From Numida meleagris (taxonomy: Eukaryota > Chordata > Aves > Galliformes > Numididae), in assembly GCF_002078875.1 (NCBI RefSeq), contig NC_034421.1, forward strand, positions 381,955 to 445,954: a stretch of DNA of 64,000 nucleotides, written 5' to 3'. Position 1 is the first letter of the stretch; every line of letters starts with the position of its first letter. Shown one piece after another: positions 1-11,846 of this stretch. Made by a program: the position numbers and the translations under genes. Below the pieces are notes generated by a model. The model made no database searches. It saw nothing but the letters and a program-made list of their open reading frames with translations, and was not told the origin of the DNA.

Positions 1-1120
1 GGATCTGATGATGAACCTGACATAACTTCTTGGGAAGAAAGGCTGGCCAGCTGCCACAGCTTCTCCCCCATGCAGCCAGACCAAATGTCTCCTGCTCAAC
101 AGAGCTGGCTTTAGCCCATGGGATAAATTCTGCTCTTGGATATGGAAACATAAATTCTGAAAGTCTTAGCTGGTTTCAAAGGAGGTATTCCAGATTTACA
201 TCAGTTTTCCTATGATCAGAAGCCAAACCGAGGTCTAGAGAATAAAATAAATTCACACTTTTTGTCAAAATTTATAAGATTCCTTTACAAAGCCTTCAGA
301 CAGGATTTATCCTCTGGTTAAAAATACATTTCAGTTGACTTCATCCTTTTCAGCCATTGAGCAACATCCTCAAAATCATATTTTGCTACCAACACAGGAT
401 TTTTTTAGTTATAAATCTGTATATATGTGAACATTAACATAGAAATAATTTCAACTATAAATTTACTGTCAACTTTTCAAAAAAACTATTGTTGTTTCGC
501 TATTTTTCTTGAATTCATGTATTGATTTCATCTTCTTTAAAAATTTTAATAGAGTAATTTATATTCTTTTAGGTTTGTAGTTAATTTTCTTCACATCAAT
601 AGACTACTAATACAACTCTATAGTTGCAGATATGAGCTCCAAATATTGGCCCCCAGAAACTATGCACTGATTCATTGGGATTCTGCAGGCTAAGTGTCAC
701 TTTATGTTAATTTTTGGGCAGTACTTGTTTACAAATTTTCTTTCTTCCATATTTTGGTCATTAAGATTAGGGAAGTGTAATGATAAATATCGCTTAAGTA
801 TTTTCATTAATTTCCTGAAGAAAAATCCTTTTTTTAATATAAGCTATTCTGTGCTATAGGTGGCATCACCTATGATTCTGTTTGGGACAGTATTTGGGAA
901 TCCTGGACATTTCAAAAATATGCTACTGCATGTTAGTGGCTCTGTCACTAAGGTCGCTTAACACTTCGTAAAATCATATTTTCCATTGTTTAAAGCACTG
1001 ATAAAACTTCAACCATGTGAGCTGCATTTTCTGTGCTTTCTGCTTTAGGCTACTCTTATTTAGCTACAGAAAGTTTCAGATGGAGCGCTTCAGCCTTTGA
1101 AAAACATTTAGTTTAGCTGA
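1..1120. other. AT-rich noncoding stretch, no gene seen
   Basis: This stretch is AT-rich with dense stops in all frames. The short reading frame at 30-215 has no recognisable motif and no exon-like splice context. I see no repeat until the CR1 tail that follows. It is best treated as intergenic or intronic DNA. Confidence 0.6.
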
Positions 1121-1257
1121 GTGGGACAAGTGTGTTCAAGAAACGTTTAGATATAGCATTGAGAAACATGGTTTAGTGGGGTTATTGGTGGTAGGTGGAT
1201 GGTTGGACTAGGTGATCTTGTAGGTCTTTTCCAACCTAGCTAATTCTATGATTCTAA
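1121..1257 (+). mobile_element. CR1 retrotransposon, 3' end fragment
   Basis: This is a severely 5'-truncated copy of the avian CR1 LINE on the plus strand. It begins in the segment that reads 'tgttcaagaaacgtttag', which lies near the end of CR1 ORF2. It continues through 'ggttggactaggtgatcttg' and 'ggtcttttccaacct' and ends in the octamer-type tail 'attctatgattcta'. These three blocks in this order are diagnostic of CR1 3' ends in birds. The copy has no coding capacity. Divergence within the blocks is modest, so it is not among the oldest copies. The left boundary is approximate; the right boundary is set by the octamer tail. Confidence 0.9.
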
Positions 1258-4200
1258 GGGCACGGGAAGAGGCAATGGGAATGAAGTCAGAACCAAAGGG
1301 AAGGAAACAAATCTGGGATACAGCGACTAGGAAGGGGGAAGACAGACCAGAGAAAGAGGATGGAGCAAGGAATTATGCTGACTAGTAAGGTCTGTGGAAA
1401 AGGGAATGACAGAAATGAAACAGGTCTTGAAGAGTGAGCTGACAGAGACAGAACAGAAATGCACAAGGAAGCTGGAAGTGTTTCTTGTTGCCCTTCAAAA
1501 CTTTAATCCGATTCAACTCTTGGTGGGCTTTGGCTTTCCTAACCCCATCCTTGCAGGCTTGGACAGTACCTGTTTTCTGCCTGGGTCACCCATCTCTGCT
1601 TCCATGTCTTGCATGCATTTACTTTATGGCTGAGGTTAGTCAGGAGATCCTTCACCCATACAGGCCTCCTGCTGCTTTTCCATAACTTCCTTCTCATCAA
1701 GATGGACCACTCCTGAGCTTGGAGGAGGTGATGTTTGAAATTGAGACAGAGAAGCTGCTGGAAAAGAAAATGTCCTGAATGTTACATGCTGTCTCAGAAA
1801 ATTACATTATAGCCTTGCACCTGTCAAAGATTTTTTGTCCTCCTCTCACTAACTGAGGCACTCATAGAAAGCATATTTTTCACAACTACTCATTCTTTAT
1901 TTTATGAGTGTCTGTCCTGAACATAGATTCTCACTGACAGAAATGCTGAGCACTATTTATTGCATCTGAGATGAATAACAATTTGTAATTTGGGCATAAA
2001 AAGCTTTATTGTTCTAAACACCATGCTCAGAACATCTCAGTATAGCACTTCCAAGTTTGGAGAAACTTCTGACCTTCATCTCTCTGTGCCTCAATCAGGT
2101 ACCATCCCTTATCTTGCAAGAGTTTGTGAAGTTAAATTAATTAGTCACTGTGAAGCTCTTAGAGACAGTAGTGAGTGATAAATGAGACAGTAAAGTCTGT
2201 GAGATAACTATTTATCTTCTGAGATGCTTTGAATGGTGAGAAACAAATAAGATTGGTGCCATTCACAGCATACAAAGCATATCAGAAGGTGGTGGGCAGG
2301 TTTTTGTGAGACTGTTTGCCCTCGGCACTGAAAGAGGCCAGGATCTTTCATGAGGCAATGAAAGACATCGATGTTGCAAGGAAAAATACATTTCATTAAT
2401 ATAATAGAAGATATTTTCCATAGAATTATGGTACTGTAACCTCTGCAGCTTTCCCAGGTATTTTGTTACATCCCTCTTCACAGACATAAAGCTTGGCTGT
2501 AAGTCTAAGCAGTGTAAAACATGAACACTCTCCCCTGTTATCTTTCATGGAAATCAGATTATTTAGTGCCAGATTTTAAGTCTCCTCCTTCTAAAAGATG
2601 GGGTATGCACTTACAATTTAACACCTGCCATTCTGACAACAAAGAAACTTCTCTCCTAATTGCTTCAGATTTAGAATGAATGAACTTCAAAGCCAAGGAT
2701 ATAATCCATTCAGTGAAAGTTTTGCAGTGGTCAAACCCCAGCTGTAACCATGGAGTGCCCATGGTTTTACAGCACAGTGAGATTAAAGAAAATGGGATGA
2801 GTTGGTGAGCATAAACTTCAGGACCTTTGGCACCTCTCAAGCCCACCTAAACCTGTTTCTGCCTCTGACACTCTTCTGTGAGTTCTTTTCACAACTTGAC
2901 TTCTCTGCAAGTTAGAAATCTGCTTCTGCTTTACCTGTGGCTGGTTTTTGTGCTCTCTTTCCTCTGTGTTTTCCAAGAATAATCACATCTCCTCCCAGCT
3001 TTCTTTTGTTGAGCTAAATGAGATAAACTCTTACACTGCCTCACATAAAATGGACTTCCTGTTCTCTTGGGGATGCCATTTCTGCGATTCCTGCATTTTG
3101 AACTCAGTGTTTCAATAAGGCTGGCCAGAACTGTAGTCTAGAAAATGTCTATAAAATTCTTTCCACAGTGACACTGGTATTTCCCAATGGCTAGCTGGAA
3201 AACACTTCACTGGCACCTGAAACCCTCCACTACCTAGCAAAAGACACATTTTCCACAGCTGTGGCACACAAAGCTTTACAGATATCCTAAATTTAACATG
3301 CCCACATCTTTTTCCTCTTCTGCTACTCCAGCAGAGATGAGGAGGCTGGGAGCAAAATTGATGGGAGCACAAACAGTATGCACTGGAAGCTGGAACTGGA
3401 CCTAAACTCTTCACTTCAGAGTCACAGCAACTCATTCTTCATTGCAAACAAACAAACAAACAAAAAAAACAACAACAAAACAAAAAGCAAAAAAGAGTTC
3501 AAAAACATAATCTAGAGGAATATCCTATAGTATTTAAAATTCCTCTTAAAAATTATGATTACTGCCCTGTCATACTATGAGAAAAATTCTAAAAATGAAA
3601 TGAGCTTACAAGAAGCCAGTCCCTTTTCCACCGAATGGGGAAAGGAGGGGTGAGGATGGGAGAAGTGGCCTTGCCCAGCTATGTCTAGGGCAGGAACGTT
3701 GCCACTCACCCCTGTGGCAGCAGCCCTGGGGAAGATCCAGAAGAGAAGCTGAGTGAGGCTCTGTGCAGAGGGCTGCAGGAGTGACTGCATCCTTTCCGTG
3801 CCACCCTGCAGTCACCATCACAGGAATTTCACACTTTTCCTTGATGTCCTTTATCCCACTGAAATCTATTTCTCCGAATTCTGACAACTGTCAATTTTCA
3901 CACAATTAAAGAAGACACTATCTAGCAGAAAAAAAGCAACATCTGCACTTGTGCTCACTCCCCTCTGCCTCCATCTGACTAACAATTGGACCAGATTGTT
4001 TGTGGTGGGACAAAGGGAATGAAAACACAGTACTTGGAGGTATCCGGAGCCTGTGCCTTCAACTTTTAATTGTAACAGAATCAAAAATAATTTTTCATTT
4101 AATACAATGAGCATCTGGTTGACATGTCAGGTATTTCGCTGTCCATAAGACACTGTTAAAAATGTAACCAGCCATGGAGCTTTCAAGGAATCAGTATATA

Positions 4201-4811
4201 AGGCACGTTCCGGTGCATGACTGAAATAAGTCCTTTACATACAATGTGAAAGGCAGAATTCTTCAGCCTACACAGTCACAATGAAAAGCAGGATGATCCT
4301 AGGTGAAAAGATATTTTTAAGTCTGTACTACTGTTAAGATTATGCAATCACCCATTTTACTTATGAAAACTGGAGGTACAGAGATGAGAAGACCAAAGAA
4401 AGTGATCAGGCCTTCACAGCTTCCTACTTCATTACAGGCAGCAAAATATTGTCTGAAAAGGCCAGACAGGTAAGGGGAGTAGGGAACAGTAATGTTATTG
4501 GACCATGAAAAGTATGGGGCATGAAATGCCCTGGAGCTGTCTCTTAACAATTGCATGAAAAAAAAAATAATCCTTTGTGGGGCTTTTAACAAGTTTTATG
4601 AATATTTACAATTTTATTCTTGATAATCTGTTGTAGTTATTGTCTGCTACCTGAACATCCCCCTTGTCGCTGCAGTGTTAAAAATGCAGCCATATTCTGA
4701 ACAAAACCACATTAAAAAAACATGCTGAAAGTAATGCTCTTCTCTCTTAAATGTGCTTGAAATGTCACTCCCATGAACATTTTAGAAATTGCAATCTCTT
4801 ATTACTATCTC
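1258..4811. other. Noncoding stretch, no gene seen
   Basis: No exon, RNA gene or identifiable transposon was recognised. Several minus-strand frames of 60-110 codons occur (for example 3112-3435 and 3606-3887), but none has a family motif or paired splice sites. A somewhat GC-richer patch lies at about 3650-3830. A CAAA-type simple repeat lies at 3445-3490. Confidence 0.5.
3445..3490. repeat. A-rich (CAAA)n simple repeat
   Basis: Four successive caaa units pass into an imperfect A-rich tract with caa and caaaa units. This is an ordinary degenerate microsatellite. Confidence 0.85.
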
Positions 4812-4813
4812 TT

Positions 4814-4868
4814 ACTTACGCTGGGCTGAGGGACAGAAACGGAAATGAAAAAAGACAAAAATAAATGG
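4814..4868 (-). promoter_or_regulatory. Tandem acceptor-donor splice signal pair (possible microexon or recursive splice site)
   Basis: Read on the minus strand, a roughly 40-nt T/C-rich tract (4868-4828) leads to a CAG acceptor at 4828-4826. Six bases (4825-4820, cccagc) separate it from GTAAGTAAG at 4819-4811. Both signals match vertebrate splice-site consensus closely. Their near juxtaposition is the arrangement expected of a 6-nt microexon or a recursive splicing point. It could also be the fortuitous end of a longer first exon. There is no expression evidence in the sequence itself. Confidence 0.3.
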
Positions 4869-4961
4869 CATCATCTTATCTTCAGAGCTGCCCCGTGGCT
4901 CTCCAGCCTGCACAGAAGACAGCTGGTATAGCAGAGCGAGCCCGAGCAGCGTGGGCTCCAT
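4820..4961 (-). other. Candidate 5' coding exon with signal-peptide-like N-terminus (unproven)
   Basis: On the minus strand an ATG at 4961 opens a frame starting MEPTLLGLALLYQLSSVQAG. It has an acidic first residue, a leucine-rich hydrophobic core of about 10 residues and a small-residue end (VQA then G), which resembles a secretory signal peptide with a cleavage site near residue 19. The surrounding 150 bases are GC-richer and hold several CpGs, unlike the flanks. The frame stays open to a consensus donor (GTAAGT at 4819-4814). The last 18 codons before the donor coincide with a pyrimidine-rich tract, so they may be intron rather than exon. The base at -3 is C, a weak Kozak context, while +4 is G. 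No homologue was recognised. If real, the gene runs leftward and out of the window. Chance cannot be excluded. Confidence 0.2.
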
Positions 4962-7900
4962 GCGACCAAATCCACTCGCACCTGGGGCTTGAAACCTCCT
5001 CCACAGCACGGTGTTCACACACCTTCCGTGGTGGAGCCCGGGCTCTGTAAGAGGGATAGCTGTGCTTTGCCTAAAGCAAGGCTGTTCCTTCTCTGAAGTC
5101 AGCTTCAAGCTCTATCAGGAAACTCCAGACAAACGGTTCACTGGTAGGCGGGAAGACTGACGTTAGCATGGAGTTAGGGGCCACGGATGAAACAAGCTGC
5201 CCCCGGAGGTTAGAAAGGCCTGGAAGCTTTGATGTAGCTGGAGCATGGCTCCTTTGTTTTCTGTTTGTAAAAGGCTCCCCTGCGGAGTTTTTGTTTGGGT
5301 TGTTAAAACCTGTTTAACCCAAAGAGCTGACAATAAGCACTTGGGAGCAAAACCCTCTCTTTGAAAGTCTTTTTCCTGCTCAACTGCATTGGCCACCCCT
5401 GCCAATTTATAGCTCTGCTTGCTCTCACTGCTCCAAAGGCTGCTTAAGCAAACAATTAAGCTTTGCTGATCACTCTGGGCACCAGAGTGGCAAAATATGC
5501 ACTTTCTGTATAGCCTAGAACGTACTCAGAACAAAAAAGTTTCCTCTCTCCCTCTTTCTTGTGTCTTGTATTAGGCAGCTCAAGGTTTCAGGTTTTAGTA
5601 GTCAAGGGCAACCTACCCTTAGCAAGGACTGCCATTCTCGTGGGTGAGCTGCTGAGGACTGGGAAACATCAGTATTAAAGGAGGGTGTTGGTTTACACTC
5701 AATGTTCCTTACGTAAGGCCTCCCCTTTTGAATACCTGACACAGTCAGTTTTGATTGCTAATCAAGGTTGTTGCATATTCCCTCTGCATAAACAGATTTG
5801 ATAAATACTACTCATTATTTCCAAAACAAACCAGGATGGACCCTGCTTCCTGCTCACTGCATTGGCTGCCTCTGTCTTTTCCTATGACCTAAATGATGGG
5901 CACAGCGACTGCCTCACCACCAGCTGCACTTTGTGCATTTAATTCTGAAGCAGCAGAAAAGTCTAAAGGCAGCGCAGCAGCCAGAGAATACTGATGTGCT
6001 GTTCCTACTTAACACAGCTTCATGGTATAAGATTTGTATTGTATGTACAAGCAGAAAACATTTTGCCCCAAGGTGTGTGCCACAGCGGGATCAACAAAAC
6101 TTATTAGATTGAGTGCATAGATCAGGAAGCTGTTGTGCTGGGTTTGAAGTAACAATACAGAATTAAAAGATGGTTTAAAAAGTTTAATGTGTTGAAAAAA
6201 ATTTTGTTCCATTCTGAAAAGACTCCTGGGGAACGACTGAAAAACATGCTCTATCAGAGCACCTGATTTCATTTGGGAAAATATCTTTAAAAGAAAGAAA
6301 AGAAGCCAAACTTTGACAAGTTTTTTGGACCACTTTGAAACTTAATATTTAGCAAATTCCATCTCTGATAGATTTTAGACTTTTTTTCTTTCAGTCTGGC
6401 AGATGTAGATGTCATCACTCCATCCAGGTCTTACGGCCTCACCTCCAAACTCTTCCCTGTTCCACTTCACTCATATTGCTGTGGGCAGAACTCTGATGGA
6501 CACAGTGCAAGGACAGAACATCTCCTACTTGCTTCGGTACCAGCACCACTTTTTTTCCTCCACAAACAGGAACAGAAATAAGTGATTGAGAATGAATTTC
6601 TTTTCTGTAATTCTTTGTGTACATGAGTGCAAGGACCCTTAAATTTGTCCCTATACTCAAGCTCCTGTACAGATTTGTAAGCACAGTTTACAGCATTTTC
6701 TCCCTCGACAGTTAAAGGATTCATTTCCACTGCAGAAGTCACTGGGTGAAAAGTCACTATATAGCAGGCTTTTTTTTGAGAAAAAACAAAAGGAGTTTTG
6801 CTTAATACAATTATTTTATCCTGCTTTTATCTACCTAAAATGGCAGTACTTTATAGAACATTTGGAGAATGCAGGAGGTGTTTTGTGGGAAGTAGTAATG
6901 AATAATTCACGAAGGACTAAAAATAGACTTCTTGGGTTTAATTCAGAATCTTTTTATTTTCCCCTAGTTTCCTTCTCTATTTATATTGAATATAAACAAA
7001 GAACTTATTCTAAAATAGTTAGATGAATGGGAATGAACTAGAGTGAAGTAAGTCGGATATTTCCTAAAGTAATTAGATAAATTCTAGACCCGGTATTCAT
7101 ACCTAAGTAAAAATGATTGCACAGACATTCAGATCATTCACACACTTAGCCAAATGCAAGGAATTTGTAGGTGGTGAATTATCTAAGAATCTGCCCATTT
7201 CTGGTGGCCTGAGACACTGTTGTTGCATTGAGCTTTAGATGAGCCTTTCGCTGAGATGGCACTCCTCTTTCATACTGCTTCAGTCGAGTGTTCCTATAAA
7301 ACAGGGCTGCAAAGACTATAGGGAAATGGGTAGGGAAGATGCAAGAACAGATGTAACAGCTGGGAATCAAATGTTGTTCTGAATCATGTTATCTGGAAGA
7401 TTCTTCAGCTGCAGTCCTGTAGATAAACCAAGAGGAGCACTTACAGTGCAGTTCTTCAGTGTGCACATCCTAACACATTCTTTTTACAGTTATTATTTTT
7501 CCCAATTTACCTGAGCATTTCCAAGATTTCAAAAGACTTTCCAGAAAGAAGGTACCAAGAGAACAGATAAAACACTGCTGCTCCGCAAAGCCCCGACAAG
7601 GAGGATGCCAGTCCGTTCTGAGTCACATTTACATGGTGCCAAAGTACGGGGTGAGAGAGGAGGGTGTTTGCAGGGGTATTTCCAAAGGGGTTTCTCCTCT
7701 GGCTTTCTGGGACCATACCTATGCGACTAACCCAGCATGGTGAGCTCTCCAATGAGCTAAGCAAACGCACCATCTTTTTTCTAACTTTCTTCTGTTAAAA
7801 ACAAGTTGTAATTGGTCACAATGACTTGGTATTATCATATAAAGCTGAAGTCAGAAGAAACATTCCGATTCTACCTTCAGTTCTTATTTCTCTGGTAACG

Positions 7901-8436
7901 TGATCTAAGGATCAGAACCTTGACTTCAGATACCTTTCAACCCCTAGATTTCAGAAAGGTTTCAGGGTTAATACTATCATTGCTTGTTTTCTTTTTCTCA
8001 CTATAAATACGATGAGCAGAAGCATGTTGCCATGGAGACATTTCATAACGTACTTAAAGGCACTTGTTACAGTTATGTGCCACAGAGTCATCCTCATTTA
8101 TGTCTGAATTGTAACGATGTGCAAAAAATCACCATGAAAACATACACAGTCTATTACCTTTCTCAGATGTTTACAGTTCTCATTTAACGTTCAGATGAAA
8201 CAAATCATTTGGCAGACATATATTATTTGGAGACCTACACATTTACAACCAGAAGGGAGGATAATAGCTTATTAAAACCAATACACTTTACGCTTACATG
8301 AAGTGTCATCATGACCTGAAGTCCATCTTTGCAGTATGCTGAACTAGAGATTACAACTGAAAATAACAGAGAACTCTTGCAATCCAATTTTTCCATGGTT
8401 ACACTACGTGCTTGTGGTAGACCTGTATAAAATTCA
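4962..8436. other. Noncoding stretch; CpG-containing start, then AT-rich
   Basis: The first 450 bases (to about 5400) are relatively GC-rich. They include a TATAAAT-like string and a CCAAT-containing string on the minus strand near 5410 and 5390, but the two are not in the usual promoter order. From 5.4 kb onward the DNA is AT-rich with no recognised exon or transposon. The minus frames at 6009-6757 and 7507-7773 have no motif support. Confidence 0.45.
8026..8039 (+). promoter_or_regulatory. X-box-like site (RFX-type)
   Basis: The sequence gttgccatggagac is close to the palindromic RFX X-box consensus, in which a GTTGCC half-site is followed by a GGNAAC-type half-site. It is a single 14-bp match with no flanking promoter evidence, so the call rests on the motif alone. 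Confidence 0.25.
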
Positions 8437-8814
8437 ATGGATTTGCTTCTTGTGCTTTTTGCCTCTGCAAAAGGCAGAGTTTTTCATGAACTACTGAAGT
8501 ACAGTGCCATAGATCCTTCTCTCAGGAAATCAGCAGCCTGGACACTAGTGCTGAACGTTAGCCAGGTCTGTGCTGCTCTGAAAGCAGCCGAGGTGTTGCT
8601 GCACTCTGCCTCCAGCCCACCTGACTTTCTCCCTGAACTCTGGAAGCTCACCTGCAGGCCATGTGCCCAGGCACTGCTGGGGCATCCCTGTCCCCTTGAT
8701 GTGCTCAAGCACACGATCACACAGCAAGTTCTGCTTCTCCTGGAGTTGGAACTTGAAGGCTCACTGTGTGCATGGCCTGCAAGTTTGAGAAATCCAGGGG
8801 CTCATCTGGAATAG
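8437..8814 (+). other. Unassigned 125-codon open frame in a GC-richer island
   Basis: A frame with ATG and stop, leucine- and alanine-rich, lies in DNA that is distinctly GC-richer than its surroundings. The predicted product has an N-terminal hydrophobic run (MDLLLVLFA) and no further family motif that I recognise. The minus strand is also open for 78 codons here, as expected where low stop-codon density comes from base composition. No splice sites or polyadenylation signal clearly frame it. I regard it as a probable chance frame but record it because it is the longest plus-strand ATG frame in the first 10 kb. Confidence 0.12.
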
Positions 8815-9274
8815 ACAGCATGGGCTTGAGTGTGGAATTTCTGCAAAAACTTTTGAGCACGTAAGTCTCTGGCACACCTGCAGTGCATCCATACTGCTGG
8901 TTTGTCAGGATGTTGCTGGAGGGCTTCCACTAGAGAGCATGAATTTTAGACTAAGTCTTTCTGAAACTAATGCTTTACGTGGTTATAGTAAGGCTTCCTC
9001 ACTAGCGCCTGAAGGGAATATAATCCATCCCGAGCTTATCATTGCAAAAATAAAACATTGTGCTGTTCTGAATCCAGCTGGGAAAGAGGAAGCAAAGGTC
9101 AAAATAGTATTTTCAGGGCTGGATACTGTTGAAGTCTGAAGAGGGCTATGCAATTGCTTGTCAGGTGATTGGTAGTGCGCACCAATCAGAGTTACTGCAA
9201 ATAATTAACTGCCTGAAATAAGTCCCTATTTTGAGGTAATGGACTCTGTTATGCATCCCCATCAGCTAGTGCAA

Positions 9275-9307
9275 CAGCAGATGATGTCACACAGTAGATG
9301 ATGTCAC
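9275..9307 (+). repeat. Two-copy direct repeat carrying CRE-like TGATGTCA sites
   Basis: The 16-mers cagcagatgatgtcac and cagtagatgatgtcac occur in tandem with a 17-bp period and one mismatch. Each holds TGATGTCA, one base from the CREB/ATF palindrome TGACGTCA. Any regulatory role is inference. Confidence 0.6.
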
Positions 9308-10366
9308 TCCTTGCACAGGCTTTTCCACCTTGAATAGTGTTTTATGTAGGATTGGGAAAGGGGTCACTGACAGCATTCCTTCAACCACGACTAACTGCTG
9401 GCTCCACAGCTACCTCAAAACACCGAGCACCAGAGGAAAAGCCCTGCAGTAGTCACAACCTTTTGTTGCCAGGTTCAGGGACTTCCCCTCCCAAGCTCTA
9501 GGAAAACTGCAGTAATTTGCATAGAATTTATGTGGAAGATGTATGGTGACCCTCTGTATCAAATAAGAAAACAAGTGTGCATACACAGAAACACAAAATG
9601 TATTGTTGCCTGCAGTTCATCTCTTACTACCAAATATTAAACGTGCTGCAGACTGAGCATTTAGTAACAGTCTTCACCTAACACAACTGAGAGAGCCAAA
9701 TGTGCAAAAAAATGACACACAAATCCTATCACTTTTCAGAATATATACACATACCATTAAGAATCCCCTATATAGAATCAACTATATTTTGAAATATTGT
9801 CAGAACATCCACAACTTCAGACATAACTTTTATCATGTCTTTTTAGTGACAACCGTGGAGTAGCAATCATTTTTGCATACCATAAGAAAGACAAATCCAT
9901 AGCAGACGTGCATAATTGTTTGGGAAAAAACTTGCACATGATCCTAGTAAACTGTTTTGAACATTTTATATCAAAAGTTAGCACTGTGAACTCTGACAAA
10001 CAAAGGAGGTTCACATTAAACCTTGGTCAAGGTCAAGAGTACTATCTGATTACATATAGAGACCACAACAGAATAGCAACAGCCCTATAAAGTTAAATAA
10101 AAAATGTAAAAAGTAAGGAAATATCACGGTTTATAGCTGTGCATGGGATTTGTTGAGTACTATTTTCAGGTCCAAACACTTTTAGCCCTTCCTGGGCTTT
10201 TTTTCCCTAAAGCCTAGGTTTGGTCTGAGTACATCCATTTGGTTATATAGTGCTGTAGCTAAAACACTAGCAGACTGGACCATATTTTTTGAAAGTAACA
10301 GGAAAACATTTCTTAAATGCCACCTGAACACACAGCTGCTGATTAGAAAGACACAGCAAATACAAA

Positions 10367-10387
10367 TGAATAAATAAATAAATAAAA
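10367..10387. repeat. (AAAT)n microsatellite
   Basis: About five imperfect to perfect aaat units occur in tandem. Confidence 0.85.
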
Positions 10388-10659
10388 GGATGAAGCGACA
10401 ACAGTGGCCACACAGGAGAAAACTTGCTCAGCAGAAGTTTTCAAACATTGAGAACTTTGTATTTCCTTAGGAACATATGTAAGCCATAACAGCTCATTCC
10501 TAGCTGTGCTAAGCTATATTTGAAGTATTAAACCAAAGCCACTTTGGAGTTGGAACAGAAATGATTAAGATGGATCTTCGAAGGTGTGAGTATTTCTGAT
10601 ATGTCTAAGGCCGTGAGTCTCAAAAAGGGTTGCAGTGATTTTTCTCAAAATTTTCAGGG

Positions 10660-10850
10660 AGGACCTTTAGAAAGGGACCCTTCCATACCGCACAGAGAGC
10701 AGCAGTTCCGCAGGTTGAGGGAGGATCGGTCGAGCTGCCCCTGGAGCCTGCATGGCCCAGGACACTGCCAGGCCCAGGGGGCCAGTGCACACAGCTGTCC
10801 TTGCAGCCAGCCCGGGGTCTGCGCGGTGTGCCAGTGACAGTCCGCCTTTT
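10660..10850. other. GC-rich patch with CpGs, unassigned
   Basis: A roughly 190-bp island is clearly GC-richer than its neighbours and holds several CpGs. It is open on both strands (10586-10837 plus, 10667-10858 minus). No CR1 block, exon boundary pair or known motif was recognised. It may be an old repeat, a small regulatory element or an exon of a gene I cannot identify. Confidence 0.35.
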
Positions 10851-11846
10851 ACTCTCATTTACAAACTGCCTTCAAATTATGCTCTCTGAGTTCTGACTGC
10901 TGAAACCGCTGAGGTATAGTCAAATTGAATTACAGGTTAGGATTTAAATAGGCTGTAATTTCAGTCTCCCATTTCCAACTTCCTACATAATCCTCTGCAT
11001 GTACTTGACAACGTGCCTTTGTCAAACTGACTGTGGCCCAGCTCCTCCAGAAGAGAAAGCAGGAGAAAACCCCTCAGCCCTCTGCACTCCTGGGCCCTGT
11101 GTTCCTCTCCTGCTCCCCTGGAGGACAGGGGTGTGAAACCCTGCCCTAATGCTCCCTGCGTCAGACACTCATGTCTCTTTTTCCTCTGCTGTGCAGGTGC
11201 AGCAGATGTGTACAATGATGTGATGACAAGAAATAGCCCAATGGCAATTAGAAGAGCAAGAAGGAATATATGTTCTGCATTGCAAAATGTCATCCATATT
11301 TTAAGATTACTGTTGCTTAAAGACTCTTATAAATATGACTACTGAAATAAGCATATACACACATGCATTCAAACACGCATAGGAATAGACACAAAAGAGA
11401 TACAGGTCATATATAAGGAATTAAACCACTCCATCTCATGCTAACTCTTTTCAGTTGCATATTCTAACTTGAAAGCATGAGACACAGCACGTAATACGTG
11501 GTATTTATGTATACACTAACTATTCTCACTGTGACATACACATGAATTTTTGTACTCATAATTTCTACACACATGCTCTACACATGTGCCCTATTTTATT
11601 CCATTTTACAAGAAAAGGAGAAGATCATTATGAAGCCATTTCCCTCACAAATGCAACAGCAAAGACAAGAACACTATAATCTCAGCGGCCATCCATCTTG
11701 TGCATTATTCAGCAGAAATGGCAATGCTTTTCAATGCTGCCTTTTCTTTCTCTTTTTACAATGTGTTTTAGCAGCGTTCAAGTGCTTTTACAAATGGCAT
11801 TGCTGCATGGGTTTGGGCGCGGGCTCCATCCAGTGTGGTGCAGTGT

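Larger units (their letters stand above)
8815..10660. other. AT-rich noncoding stretch
   Basis: Apart from the short direct repeat at 9275-9307 and a small AAAT-type repeat at 10367-10387, nothing is recognised. The overlapping frames at 8939-9139 and 9817-10090 lack motifs. Confidence 0.5.

Noticed and set aside
5380..5415. Minus-strand TATAAAT and CCAAT strings as a promoter for the candidate exon at 4.9 kb
   Set aside because: CCAAT lies downstream of TATA rather than upstream, and the distance to the ATG is over 400 bases with no start-site evidence.
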